Assembly (NCBI RefSeq): GCF_014647255.1 | Contig: NZ_BMOV01000004.1 | Coordinates: 62,001 to 126,000 of the forward strand | From: Iodidimonas muriae | GTDB taxonomy: Bacteria > Pseudomonadota > Alphaproteobacteria > Sphingomonadales > Rhodothalassiaceae | Length of the DNA stretch: 64,000 nucleotides | Direction of reading: 5' to 3' | Part shown: positions 54,352 to 63,789 of the stretch, piece by piece | How the letters are laid out: the number at the start of each line of letters is the position of its first letter | Numbering within the stretch: the first letter of the stretch is position 1 | Program-made: the position numbers and the translations under genes | Notes under the pieces: model-generated | The model's input: only the letters and a program-made list of their open reading frames with translations | Told to the model about the DNA's origin: nothing | The model's database searches: none

Positions 54352-55485
54352 ATGGCCAAAACAGACCGCACTATATTTTCTGCGACAGATCAACCGCCTT
54401 CGGGGCGGGGCGCGGCGGCTTTGTCCAAAGGCGTGCGCCGTGGGCCTCATCCTTTCGGGTTGCATCTAGGCAATATGATCTGCGCATCGGCAGGCAATCC
54501 CGCACAACTGGCGGCGGCCCTTGCCGGGGTTGAAGCGTGGCGGGGCCATGCTTTTTGCCGGCCGGAACATCAAATGCCAATCCGCCTGACCATGGGCACC
54601 ATGAACATTCGGGATTATGGCGGTGGCGGGCCGCCGGTTTTGCTGGTGCCGTCCTTGGTGAACCCCGCTTATATTCTTGATCTATTGCCGCAAAACAGCC
54701 TGATCGGCGCCTTGCGTGCGCAAGGGCTGGCGCCACTTTTGTTGGATTGGGGGCAGCCGGGCGAAGAAGAGCAGGGATTTGGGCTGGCGCATTATGTGGA
54801 CCGGATCAGCCAAAGCATCGCGGCTTTGGCCGAAGCATTTGGCCGGCCGATTTCGGTGGTGGGCTATTGCATGGGCGGCACATTATCGCTTGCGGCCAGC
54901 CTGATGGATAGCCGCCATATTTCCAGATTGGCCTTGCTGGCAGCACCATGGGATTTCCATGCCCATGCAGCGCGGCACCGGTCTTTGGCGGCCATGGCCT
55001 TGTCTTTGGTGCCGGTGATCGAACGCCTTGGGCACGCGCCGGTGGATCTGATCCAGAGCTTTTTCACAGGCCTTAATCCATCGGCCAGCCTGTTGAAGTT
55101 CGCGCGCTTTTCACGTCTTGATCCGCAAAGCACGGAAGCAGAGTTGTTCGTGGCTTTGGAAGATTGGGCCAATAACGGTCCGCCGCTGGCAGGCCCCGTG
55201 GCCATCGAAGTGCTACGCGATTGGTACGCCTTGAATATGCCCGGCCAGGGCGGGTGGCTTTTGAAGGATCGTCTTGTGCAACCAAAGGCGTGCCGTCTGC
55301 CTGTTTTTGCCGCTGTCCCCAAGCGCGATGTGATCGTGCCGCCTCCAAGTGCGCTTGGTCTGGCCGGGGGCTTGGCGTGCGATGCCTTGATCCGGCCCGG
55401 CAGTGGGCATGTGGGCATGGTGGTGGGCCGCCGCGCCCGCGTGGATTTGTGGGATCCGCTAGCGCACTGGTTGTTGGCACAATGA
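54352..55485 (+). CDS. PhaC-like alpha/beta hydrolase, possible compact PHA synthase
   Basis: The 377-residue protein shows the PHA-synthase lipase box GYCMGGT with Cys as nucleophile, an Asp in [13 protein letters not shown] and a His in [10 protein letters not shown], the expected Cys-Asp-His triad. The start of the fold ([24 protein letters not shown] and LLLDWGQPG) also matches PhaC. It is about the length of a class III PhaC, but no phaE is adjacent, and it lacks the longer N-terminal region of class I enzymes. A hydrolase role is the alternative. Start at ATG 54352 is preferred; a GTG at 54241 is also in frame. It lies in a phaR - phaA - phaB cluster. Confidence 0.75.
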   Translation: MAKTDRTIFSATDQPPSGRGAAALSKGVRRGPHPFGLHLGNMICASAGNPAQLAAALAGVEAWRGHAFCRPEHQMPIRLTMGTMNIRDYGGGGPPVLLVPSLVNPAYILDLLPQNSLIGALRAQGLAPLLLDWGQPGEEEQGFGLAHYVDRISQSIAALAEAFGRPISVVGYCMGGTLSLAASLMDSRHISRLALLAAPWDFHAHAARHRSLAAMALSLVPVIERLGHAPVDLIQSFFTGLNPSASLLKFARFSRLDPQSTEAELFVALEDWANNGPPLAGPVAIEVLRDWYALNMPGQGGWLLKDRLVQPKACRLPVFAAVPKRDVIVPPPSALGLAGGLACDALIRPGSGHVGMVVGRRARVDLWDPLAHWLLAQ

Positions 55486-55609
55486 TTCCAGATCAGCCGA
55501 TTCAAGGTCTTTGATCCGGTGTCCAGTCGTGCCAAGGTGGGACATCATGGCAAGATGGGTTCCCTTATATCAAAGGAGCACATCAAGGATCACACGAGGA
55601 GCCGATAAA

Positions 55610-56785
55610 ATGACCGACATTGTAATTACCGCCGCCACCCGCACAGCCGTTGGGGCGTTTAATGGCGGGCTGAGTACTGTTCCTGCTCATTATTTGGGGG
55701 AGCATGTGATCCGCGCTCTTCTCGAGCGTAGCAAGCTGAAGCCTGAAGATGTGTCCGAAGTTATTCTGGGGCAGGTGCTATCCGCGGCACAGGGGATGAA
55801 TCCGGCGCGTCAGGCATCGATGAATGCCGGCTTGCCCAAAGAAACGCCGGCTTGGGGCATCAATCAGGTTTGCGGATCTGGCTTGCGGGCCGTGGCGCTG
55901 GCGGCGCAAGCGGTAAGCAATGGCGATAGCAAGGTGGTGATTGCCGGCGGTCAGGAAAATATGAGCCTTGCCCCCCATGCGGCGCATTTGCGCTCGGGCC
56001 AGAAAATGGGGGATCTGTCGTTTGTGGATACGATGATTCGGGATGGCCTATGGGATGCCTTTAACGGCTATCATATGGGCACCACGGCGGAAAATGTGGC
56101 CCAGCGCTGGCAGGTATCCCGCGATCAGCAGGATGCCCTTGCGGTGGACAGCCAGCAAAAGGCGGAAGCCGCCATGAAGGCGGGCAAGTTCAAGGATGAA
56201 ATCACCCCCATCACCATCAAAACCCGCAAAGGCGATATCGTGGTGGATACGGATGAATATCCACGGGCAGGAACCACCCTTGAAGCGGTATCGAAATTGC
56301 GTCCGGCCTTTCAGAAAGATGGAACCGTAACAGCAGGCAATGCCAGTGGGATCAATGACGGGGCGGCGGCTGTTGTGGTGATGTCGGCGGAGGAAGCCAA
56401 AGCACGCGGCCTTGCGCCTTTGGCCCGGATCGCCAGCTATGCGGTGGCGGGTGTCGATCCTGCCTTGATGGGAACCGGCCCGATTCCGGCCAGCCGTGCC
56501 GCCCTTGAAAAAGCAGGGTGGAAAGTTTCGGATTTGGATTTGATCGAAGCCAATGAAGCGTTCGCGGCGCAGGCTTGTGCGGTCAATCAGGATATGGGCT
56601 GGGATACGGATAAAGTGAATGTGAATGGCGGCGCCATTGCGATCGGACATCCCATCGGAGCCAGCGGATGCCGTATTCTTGTGACGCTTCTACATGAAAT
56701 GGGCCGCCGTGATGCCAAGCGTGGCCTTGCCACTTTGTGCATTGGTGGTGGCATGGGCATTGCCATGTGTGTGGAACGGGTGTGA
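55610..56785 (+). CDS. phaA: acetyl-CoA acetyltransferase (beta-ketothiolase)
   Basis: PhaA condenses two acetyl-CoA to acetoacetyl-CoA, the first step of PHB synthesis. The 391-residue protein has the acyl-binding Cys in [11 protein letters not shown], the His in [18 protein letters not shown] and the final catalytic Cys in [10 protein letters not shown]. The ATG at 55610 follows AGGAGCCGATAAA. phaB follows after 56 bases. Confidence 0.96.
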   Translation: MTDIVITAATRTAVGAFNGGLSTVPAHYLGEHVIRALLERSKLKPEDVSEVILGQVLSAAQGMNPARQASMNAGLPKETPAWGINQVCGSGLRAVALAAQAVSNGDSKVVIAGGQENMSLAPHAAHLRSGQKMGDLSFVDTMIRDGLWDAFNGYHMGTTAENVAQRWQVSRDQQDALAVDSQQKAEAAMKAGKFKDEITPITIKTRKGDIVVDTDEYPRAGTTLEAVSKLRPAFQKDGTVTAGNASGINDGAAAVVVMSAEEAKARGLAPLARIASYAVAGVDPALMGTGPIPASRAALEKAGWKVSDLDLIEANEAFAAQACAVNQDMGWDTDKVNVNGGAIAIGHPIGASGCRILVTLLHEMGRRDAKRGLATLCIGGGMGIAMCVERV

Positions 56786-56841
56786 GTGGAGATGACAGGA
56801 CAACCGGATCTTTTATGAATTGATCAAAGGGGGAGAGAACG

Positions 56842-57564
56842 ATGTCACAAGTTGCAATTGTTACGGGCGGAACACGCGGAATTGGTGCAGCGATTTCTAC
56901 GATGTTGAAGGATAATGGCTTCACGGTTGCCGCAATTTATGCCGGAAATGATGATCGGGCGCGTCGCTTCAATGAAGAAACAGGCATTTCCGTTTATAAA
57001 TGGGATGTGGCCGATTATGAGGCCTGCCAAGCCGGGTGTGCACAGGTAGCCGCCGATCTGGGGCCTGTTGATGTTCTGGTCAATAATGCGGGGATCACCC
57101 GCGATACCACCATGCATAAAATGACGCACGAGATGTGGCAGGAAGTGATCGATGTCAATCTGGGCGGGTGCTTCAACATGTCCCATGCCGTTTTTGGTGG
57201 TATGCGCGAACGCAAATATGGCCGGATTGTCAATATCGGCTCGATCAACGGGCAGGCGGGGCAATATGGGCAGGTGAATTATGCCGCCGCGAAATCGGGA
57301 ATCCACGGCTTTACCAAGGCCTTGGCACAAGAAGGGGCGCGGGCGAATATCACCGTGAATGCCATTGCACCGGGCTATATCGATACGGATATGGTGTCTG
57401 CGGTTCCCGAAGCGGTGTTGGAAAAGATCATCGCCAAAATTCCGGTGGGCCGGCTTGGAAAAGCGTCGGAAATTGCGCGGGGCGTTCTGTTTCTTGTCTC
57501 CAAGGATGCAGGATTTGTCACCGGCTCAACCCTTTCGATAAATGGTGGCCAGCATATGTACTGA
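56842..57564 (+). CDS. phaB: acetoacetyl-CoA reductase
   Basis: PhaB reduces acetoacetyl-CoA to (R)-3-hydroxybutyryl-CoA with NADPH. The 240-residue short-chain dehydrogenase has TGGTRGIGAAI for cofactor binding, the NNAGITRD segment and the catalytic Ser-Tyr-Lys in IGSINGQAGQYGQVNYAAAKSG. GGGGGAGAGAACG precedes the ATG. It is the second gene of the phaAB pair. Confidence 0.96.
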   Translation: MSQVAIVTGGTRGIGAAISTMLKDNGFTVAAIYAGNDDRARRFNEETGISVYKWDVADYEACQAGCAQVAADLGPVDVLVNNAGITRDTTMHKMTHEMWQEVIDVNLGGCFNMSHAVFGGMRERKYGRIVNIGSINGQAGQYGQVNYAAAKSGIHGFTKALAQEGARANITVNAIAPGYIDTDMVSAVPEAVLEKIIAKIPVGRLGKASEIARGVLFLVSKDAGFVTGSTLSINGGQHMY

Positions 57565-57690
57565 TGCGCACAATTTCTTGATATTACCGAGTGCTTCAAA
57601 TTTACACTCTCTTAACAGTCTATGCAGCAAGGCTGTTCTCCTTGGGGTGATGTCGTTCACGCAGTTCCCGCCCCAAGGATGGGGATTGAA

Positions 57691-59397
57691 ATGAAGTTTG
57701 TCTTTACAGTACGTGGCCGATTGTTCGTCATTGCCGCTGCCATTCTTTTTTATTCTTTTCTCGTGTTTATGGCGGTCCAGATTCTCAAGGATGGCGGTAT
57801 TTTGCACCGTCTGACATTCGAGCATTTGGAAAGCGCCCATAGCGTGACACAAGCGATGGAACGCTTGGAGGCGGGTGACGCCAAAACATCTATAGAAGAT
57901 GTGCGCACGGCGGTTGTGCAGGTAAAGGAAAGCGGTGCCGCGTGTCTTGACCGCATGCAAGGCGGCATCAGCAGCCTGTTTTTGAATCTTGCTGGATCGC
58001 CAGAGATTGTAAAAGCCTGTGATGCAACGGTGGCTTCTGCCGACCGCATGATGGCGATCTTGTCGGGGCATGAAGCTGGCGCGGGATGGTCCGCCCGTTT
58101 GCAAGATCGCCTGGCCCCTTATGCCAATGCGTTTTTCGATTATTCCCATCAGCTTGATAAGCCGGTGGATGATCTCAATAGCCGTATCGTTATTGCTCTG
58201 GTGGCCCTGACATGGATTTCCGGAGCCATTGGGGCTGCTTACGGGATCTGGACGGCCTTTGCCATTGCCGGGCCGATTACCCGGCTGGAAGAGGCGGTGG
58301 AGCATTTGGGCAAAGGCGATTTTTCCGTGGATGTGCCGGATATGAACCGCCCCGATGAACTTGGAAATTTCGCTCGCAGCCTTGACCATTTCAAAGAATC
58401 GACAGCAGAGCGCGCCAGATTGGAAGAAGAAAACCGACAGCGGGCCGAAGACCGTATCCGGTTGGAACAGGAAGCACTGGCCCAGAGGGAAAAAGCGGCA
58501 GAGCAAAAACGTCAGGAAGATCAGGACAGGGCGCAAGCGCAATTAAAGCGTGAGCAGGATTTGCAGGCGTTGATCGGGGAGTTTGATTCCCATGTTGCCA
58601 AGGCTCTTGGCTTGGTGGCAGATGCCATGAACACACTACGCGAAACCGCAGCAGAGATTGATGAGGCCACGGGCAAAGTGGGAGACGGTATGGTGGATAC
58701 CGGTGCTTTGTCGGAACGGGCCGCCAATGCTGTGGGGGCGGCCTCCGATGCGGCGTCGGATCTGTCCCGTGCCATTGAAACCATTGCGCAACGCCAATCC
58801 CGCGCCGATGAAGAAGTGAACGGTGCATCAGAGCGGGTGCAGCTTGCGGTGCAATCGGTGAATGCCTTTGTGGCGGTGGCGGGCGAGATCAATACCATCA
58901 CCGGATTGATCAATGAAATCGCTGAAAAGACGAATCTTTTGGCGTTGAACGCCACCATTGAAGCCGCGCGTGCGGGGGACGCGGGCCGGGGATTTGCCGT
59001 TGTGGCCCATGAAGTGAAGGGGCTGGCGCAACAAACGGCAAAGGCCACGGGCGATATTGGTGCACGGATTCAAAGCCTTCAAGAATCCAGCCAAAAAGCC
59101 TCGGATGCGGTGCGCCAGATTGGTGAAATCATTGCCCGTGTCGATAATCTGTCCAAGGAAACGGTGGCGGAAATTGATCGCCAATCCAATTTGATGGAGG
59201 GGATTTTCGGCAATGTCCGTTCCGCTGCGGATGATGCCACCAAAGTCAGCACGCGATTGACCCATATCGGTCTGGAAGCCAAAACCATGCGCGAATCGGT
59301 GGGCTGTATCGGCGCATCGGTAGAGCAAGTGACGCGTTTGAGCCATAGTCTTGACGAGGAAATCCGCCAGTTCCTGAGCAATGTGAAAACCGTCTGA
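57691..59397 (+). CDS. methyl-accepting chemotaxis protein
   Basis: The 568-residue receptor has two membrane helices (about residues 8-30 and 167-192) around a periplasmic helical sensing domain, a HAMP domain, a charged coiled-coil (ARLEEENRQRAEDRIRLEQEALAQREKAAEQKRQEDQDRAQ) and the conserved signalling hairpin (INEIAEKTNLLALNATIEAARAGDAGRGFAVVAHEVKGLAQQTA). The ligand is unknown and no che genes are nearby. ATG 57691 follows AAGGATGGGG. Confidence 0.92.
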   Translation: MKFVFTVRGRLFVIAAAILFYSFLVFMAVQILKDGGILHRLTFEHLESAHSVTQAMERLEAGDAKTSIEDVRTAVVQVKESGAACLDRMQGGISSLFLNLAGSPEIVKACDATVASADRMMAILSGHEAGAGWSARLQDRLAPYANAFFDYSHQLDKPVDDLNSRIVIALVALTWISGAIGAAYGIWTAFAIAGPITRLEEAVEHLGKGDFSVDVPDMNRPDELGNFARSLDHFKESTAERARLEEENRQRAEDRIRLEQEALAQREKAAEQKRQEDQDRAQAQLKREQDLQALIGEFDSHVAKALGLVADAMNTLRETAAEIDEATGKVGDGMVDTGALSERAANAVGAASDAASDLSRAIETIAQRQSRADEEVNGASERVQLAVQSVNAFVAVAGEINTITGLINEIAEKTNLLALNATIEAARAGDAGRGFAVVAHEVKGLAQQTAKATGDIGARIQSLQESSQKASDAVRQIGEIIARVDNLSKETVAEIDRQSNLMEGIFGNVRSAADDATKVSTRLTHIGLEAKTMRESVGCIGASVEQVTRLSHSLDEEIRQFLSNVKTV

Positions 59398-59503
59398 GCG
59401 ACGTTGGAAGCGGTGCCTTGACCGGGCCTATGATGGACGCATCTATTATGGGTAGTCTGGGCTATACTGGGCGGATGCGGGGCTGTTGGGAGAGGCGTGC
59501 CAT

Positions 59504-60322
59504 ATGCGACCTGATGTTATCGCATTGCGAAACTTCTATGACCGGCCGCTGGGGCGCGCGACGGCGGACATTCTCTCGCAAAAAATTATAGGATTATGGC
59601 CGGATTTGAGCGGGCAGCATGTGGCAGGCATTGGTTATACACCGCCCTTTCTGGACCGCCTGTTGCAACAGTCCGTGGCGCAAGGCCAAAGCGGTCCGGC
59701 CAGTCTTGTGGCCTTGATGCCGGCGGCTCAGGGCGTGGTGCATTGGCCCGGCCCACGGCGCAATGCCACCGCCTTGGTGGATGAACAAGACCTGCCTTTG
59801 CCCGATGGGGCCTTTGACCGGGTGATTTTGGTGCATGCTCTGGAAGTTGCCGATCCGTTGCGCGATCTGCTGCGCGAGGTGTGGCGGATTTTATCCCCCG
59901 GTGGGCGGATGATCGCCATTGTGCCGCGCCGGAGGGGTTTATGGTCGGGCTTCGAACAAACCCCTTATGGGTCCGGACAACCCTATAGCAGCCAACAGCT
60001 GGAAGCGACTTTGGCCAATCATTTGCTGCCGGTCTGCGCCCTTCAGCGGGCGTTGTTTTTGCCGCCCATCCTCCCCTTTTCCCGTGGCCGCGGACTGGCC
60101 CTTATGGAACGCCCCGGCGGGGTGCTGATGCAAGGTCTGGCGGGGGTGCTGATGGTAGAGGCGGAAAAACAGATTTACCGTGCTGTTCCCTCATCCACTG
60201 CAACACGGGAACCTTTCAAAAGCCGTGCGTCACGGCCGCATCTGGTGCCCCCGATGGCCTCGCGCACCGATGGACAATCAACTCTTAAACCGGCAGACCG
60301 CGCTCTTGTGCGCAAGCCTTGA
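59504..60322 (+). CDS. class I SAM-dependent methyltransferase-like protein
   Basis: The 272-residue protein has a methyltransferase 11-like middle (LPLPDGAFDRVILVHALEVADPLRDLLREVWRILSPGGRMIAIVPRRRGLWS). The usual N-terminal GxGxG cofactor loop is replaced by HVAGIGYTPPFLDRLL, a weak match. The substrate is unknown; such proteins are often found near gloB or metX in alphaproteobacteria. Start at 59504 follows GGGAGAGGCG. The end overlaps the metX end by 38 bases in convergent orientation. Confidence 0.8.
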   Translation: MRPDVIALRNFYDRPLGRATADILSQKIIGLWPDLSGQHVAGIGYTPPFLDRLLQQSVAQGQSGPASLVALMPAAQGVVHWPGPRRNATALVDEQDLPLPDGAFDRVILVHALEVADPLRDLLREVWRILSPGGRMIAIVPRRRGLWSGFEQTPYGSGQPYSSQQLEATLANHLLPVCALQRALFLPPILPFSRGRGLALMERPGGVLMQGLAGVLMVEAEKQIYRAVPSSTATREPFKSRASRPHLVPPMASRTDGQSTLKPADRALVRKP

Positions 60323-61430
60323 TGAACTGCGCAAAATCCGCATCGAAAGCGGGGATATCCAGTAAAAAGCTGTCATGGCCGAAGGTGGCTTCATAACAGC
60401 GGTCAAACACCGGCAGGCCGGCTGTGCGAAAGGCATCCGCCAGTTCGTTTGTTTGCTCCGGGGGGTAAAGCCAATCGGTTTCATAAGAGCCAAGAAACAT
60501 GCGGGTGCGTGTTCCTTTGAACCGGGATGCCAGATCGCCATCGGGCGCCAGATCGAAATAATCCATCGCTTTGGTAATCACCACATAGCTGGCGGGATCG
60601 AAACGCTCCACAAAACGCCGGCCATGATAGGCCAGATAGCTTTCCACCTGATAGTCCGGTTCAAGCCCGTAAGCGGGTTGCGTGCGGTCTTGCAGTCCCC
60701 GCCCAAAGCGCCTGTCCAGTTCGCCCGGTGCGCGGTAGCTTAGATGGGCCAACATCCGCGCGACCTCCAGCCCTTTTGTGGGGGATCTTCCTGTGCCGTG
60801 ATAGCGTCCCTCTTGCCAGTCGGGGTCCGATAGAATGGCGCGGCGGCCAATGCTGTGAAGGCCGATTTGTTGTGGGCTGTGTCGCGCCGCTGTGGCAAGG
60901 GCTGCGCCTGCAAAAACCCGTTGGGGATAATCGCGGACCCATTGCAATACCTGCATCCCGCCCATAGAGCCGCCCACCGCCATGAACAAAGTGTCGATGC
61001 CCAGATGATCCAGCAATTCGGCTTGCGCACGGACCATATCGGCGATGGTGAGAAACGGGAAATCCGCCCCCCAGACGGTGTTTGTGGCAGGGTTTATGGC
61101 GCTTGGCCCTGCACTTCCCATGCAGCCGCCCAGCACATTCACACAGAGCACGAAATAGGCATCTGTATCAATGATACGGCCCGGTCCCACCATGCGTTCC
61201 CACCAGCCCGGCCGCTTGGTGACAGGATGCGATCCGGCGACAACCTGATCGCCGGTCAGGGCATGGGTGATCAAAACCACATTGGACCGGTCCGCATTCA
61301 GGGTGCCATAGCTGGAATAGGCAAGGGGATACGGCCCCAAAGACGAACCGCAGTCCAGCGGTAAGGGAGACACTTGGCCCAGCAGGACCACATGGCCCGG
61401 TGGCGGAGATGGTGGATAAAATTCGGTCAT
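60285..61430 (-). CDS. metX: homoserine O-acetyltransferase (MetX)
   Basis: MetX acetylates (or in some species succinylates) homoserine for methionine synthesis. The 381-residue alpha/beta hydrolase has the nucleophile elbow AVGGSMGGMQVLQW, the ALTGD oxyanion segment, DYFDL, and the catalytic His in ATFGHDSFLLD. Length is normal. No SAM-II riboswitch-like sequence was found in the 159-base gap upstream. Confidence 0.94.
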   Translation of the reverse strand: MTEFYPPSPPPGHVVLLGQVSPLPLDCGSSLGPYPLAYSSYGTLNADRSNVVLITHALTGDQVVAGSHPVTKRPGWWERMVGPGRIIDTDAYFVLCVNVLGGCMGSAGPSAINPATNTVWGADFPFLTIADMVRAQAELLDHLGIDTLFMAVGGSMGGMQVLQWVRDYPQRVFAGAALATAARHSPQQIGLHSIGRRAILSDPDWQEGRYHGTGRSPTKGLEVARMLAHLSYRAPGELDRRFGRGLQDRTQPAYGLEPDYQVESYLAYHGRRFVERFDPASYVVITKAMDYFDLAPDGDLASRFKGTRTRMFLGSYETDWLYPPEQTNELADAFRTAGLPVFDRCYEATFGHDSFLLDIPAFDADFAQFIKACAQERGLPV

Positions 61431-61441
61431 ACAGGTTCTTG

Positions 61442-61477
61442 CTAGAGCATTTTTCGATCAATGGAAATCATTTGGCT
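61442..61477. repeat. possible dispersed intergenic element (CTAGAGCATTTTTCGATC-like)
   Basis: The sequence begins CTAGAGCATTTTTCGATCAA and continues ATGGAAATCATTTGGC. It resembles a short element often seen between genes of rhizobia and related alphaproteobacteria. It lies just upstream of metX. A single copy is visible, so the assignment is from memory and tentative. Confidence 0.35.
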
Positions 61478-61589
61478 GCAATGAATGGAAAGAATGTCAT
61501 GGGATCAGGGATCATGCGGCATTCTTTTGCTTTTCATCAAAGGGCCGACTAAAAAGCAAGGGTCAGAATCAAAATATAGGGGAACCATC

Positions 61590-62708
61590 ATGGGGACGCC
61601 AAAACCAAATCCGTGGATCGAATCGCTTGCCCCTTATGTGGCGGGTCGTGCCAAGGCTGCGGGCGTCAGCAAGGTGGTGAAATTATCCTCCAATGAATCC
61701 GCTGTGGGGGCCAGCCCAAAAGCTGCGGAAGCCATGGTGGCTTCGGCTTTGTCGTTGCATTTATATCCCGATCCCGATTCCTATGATCTGCGAACCGCCA
61801 TCGGGGACGCACATGGGCTTGATCCCAAACAGATCATCTGCGGGGCCGGTTCCGATGAAATCCTGCATCTGGTAGCGCAGGCTTATGTGAAGCCCGGCGA
61901 TGAAATCATCCATTCCCGCTACGGGTTCATGATGTATCCCATTGTGGCCCAATCGCTTGGCGCAACGCCGGTTGCTGTTGCCAATAAAGACTGGGCGGCG
62001 GATGTGGACGGGATTTTGGCCGCAGTGACCGATAAGACCCGCCTGGTTTATCTGGACAATCCCAACAATCCCACCGGGGCCTATATTCCGAAAAGCGAAG
62101 TGGAGCGCTTGATTGCGGGCCTGCCCCAGACATGCGTTCTGGTTTATGATGCGGCCTATGCGGAATGTGTGGACGCGCAAGATTACACCGATGGTGCCGA
62201 TCTTGTGGCAGCTCATGGCAATGTGCTGATGACGCGGACTTTTTCCAAGCTCTATGGTTTGGCTGCATTGCGTATCGGCTGGGGCTATGGCCAACCGGCA
62301 TTGCTGGACCCCATGAACCGTATTCGTATGCCGTTCAACGCCAATCTGCCCGCCCAACAAGCCGCTATTGCCGCTGTCCGTGATCCGGATCATGCGGAAA
62401 AAGCCCGCGTCTTTACCATTGAATGGCGCAAATGGCTGACGGCGCAACTCGCCGCTTTGGGGCTGGATGTGGTGCCTAGCCAAACCAATTTCGTGTTGAT
62501 CCGCTTTCCCCAGGAACAGGGATTCACAGCGGAAGAGGCCAATCAATATCTTACGGAGCGCGGCTATCTCTTGCGCTGGTTGCCGGGGCAGGGCTTGGCC
62601 GATTGCCTGCGCCTGACCATCGGCACTGAACAGGAAAATCACGCGGTGATCGAATTGCTGCGCGCCTTTATGGATCGCCAATCCTATCCGGTTGAAGACC
62701 AGGCCTGA
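61590..62708 (+). CDS. hisC: histidinol-phosphate / aromatic aminotransferase (HisC-like)
   Basis: The 372-residue PLP-dependent transaminase has KLSSNESAVGASPKAAEA at the start, LDNPNNPTGAYI for cofactor and substrate binding, DAAYAE, the Schiff-base Lys in TFSKLYGLAALRIGWG and the C-terminal RLTIGTEQEN. HisC acts in histidine synthesis and related enzymes also transaminate aromatic keto acids. ATG 61590 follows AGGGGAACC. Confidence 0.88.
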   Translation: MGTPKPNPWIESLAPYVAGRAKAAGVSKVVKLSSNESAVGASPKAAEAMVASALSLHLYPDPDSYDLRTAIGDAHGLDPKQIICGAGSDEILHLVAQAYVKPGDEIIHSRYGFMMYPIVAQSLGATPVAVANKDWAADVDGILAAVTDKTRLVYLDNPNNPTGAYIPKSEVERLIAGLPQTCVLVYDAAYAECVDAQDYTDGADLVAAHGNVLMTRTFSKLYGLAALRIGWGYGQPALLDPMNRIRMPFNANLPAQQAAIAAVRDPDHAEKARVFTIEWRKWLTAQLAALGLDVVPSQTNFVLIRFPQEQGFTAEEANQYLTERGYLLRWLPGQGLADCLRLTIGTEQENHAVIELLRAFMDRQSYPVEDQA

Positions 62709-62724
62709 ACAGGATCGCGGGGGC

Positions 62725-63771
62725 TTAACGGCCCCCGGCGATTGGCCCTATATCCGCCACCGGAAAAGGCCCTGCAAAGATACGGCCATCCTGCATGGTG
62801 ATGGGCAGGCGCATAGCGCGTCCATCCCCCATGGTGGCAATCTGCTCCATCCCTTCACGCAGATAAGGGGCGCTTTCACGGTCGATCCAGCCATGGGCCG
62901 CAAGATAGGCGATCAACAGGCCCGGTTTTTCAATGGTAAGGCTTAAAGCCCCCAAGGGGCGCAGCTGTTCATCCAATGTCAGGCTGCCCTCGCCGGTGAT
63001 GCGCACCGTGCCCCAAATCAGGGCCAGATCCGATATTTCGATGGTGCCGCCTTGATCGCGCCATTGCGCAAGGCTTCGGGCGGTTACCGGTGTTGGCAAG
63101 CGTCCGTGCAATTCCCCATGCAGTTCAAGGCGCGAAATCACCGGGTCCGGCGCTTGGTCGGCAAAGGGGCCAAGCGCCAGATTGGTCAGGGATATGGCAA
63201 TATCGGCACGTTCTTCTTGTAACAATGCGTCGGATGAAGGGGGCTGGGTTGCGGCGTTTGATGCTTCGCTATCGGCCTTATGATCGGCCAAGCGCAGATG
63301 GAGCTGCATTCGGTCCGCGGTCATCGGCTGGTTTTTGCTGTTGGGGACATTCAAGTGCACGGGGCCGAAATCCACATCGATGCGGGCAAACCCGCCCCCA
63401 CGGACCACGCTGGCTTTCGGGGCAGGGGCAGACAGGGTAAGTGCCCCAAGGCCAAGGGCCACCGCTGTGCCTTCGGCCACCATATGATCGGGGGTCCAGG
63501 GATGGGTGAACAGCATCAGCCGTTGGGCGCCAGCGGACCATTGCGGTTCGGTTGTTTGATTGCTCAGAAACGGTTGATCAATGCGAATCTGTAAGCGGTA
63601 AGGAAAGCCTTGGCTGTCGATCCGTTGGGCACGGGCTTTGGTCGGGCCGGCGTTCAGCGCGTCCAGCCCATCTTTGACCAGTGTTTCTGCCCGATTGGCG
63701 GCACTATGCCAAAAAGCGCCATAGCCCAGGGCCAAAAGGATCACGGAACCGATCAGCAGGCGATATTTCAC
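62725..63771 (-). CDS. DUF2125 domain protein
   Basis: The 348-residue protein has an N-terminal membrane helix or uncleaved signal (KYRLLIGSVILLALGYGAFWHSA) and the alphaproteobacterial DUF2125 pattern (RIDSQGFPYRLQIRIDQPF, GALTLSAPAP...). Proteins of this family are predicted to be periplasmic with beta-rich folds; the function is unknown. It is convergent with hisC and separated by 16 bases. Confidence 0.86.
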   Translation of the reverse strand: MKYRLLIGSVILLALGYGAFWHSAANRAETLVKDGLDALNAGPTKARAQRIDSQGFPYRLQIRIDQPFLSNQTTEPQWSAGAQRLMLFTHPWTPDHMVAEGTAVALGLGALTLSAPAPKASVVRGGGFARIDVDFGPVHLNVPNSKNQPMTADRMQLHLRLADHKADSEASNAATQPPSSDALLQEERADIAISLTNLALGPFADQAPDPVISRLELHGELHGRLPTPVTARSLAQWRDQGGTIEISDLALIWGTVRITGEGSLTLDEQLRPLGALSLTIEKPGLLIAYLAAHGWIDRESAPYLREGMEQIATMGDGRAMRLPITMQDGRIFAGPFPVADIGPIAGGR

Positions 63772-63789
63772 AAAAATTTCTCCATCGGA

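Noticed and set aside
61431-61589. Possible SAM-II riboswitch upstream of metX.
   Set aside because: The characteristic GCTAAAG-type core and the pseudoknot arms are not present; only a short dispersed element was recognised.
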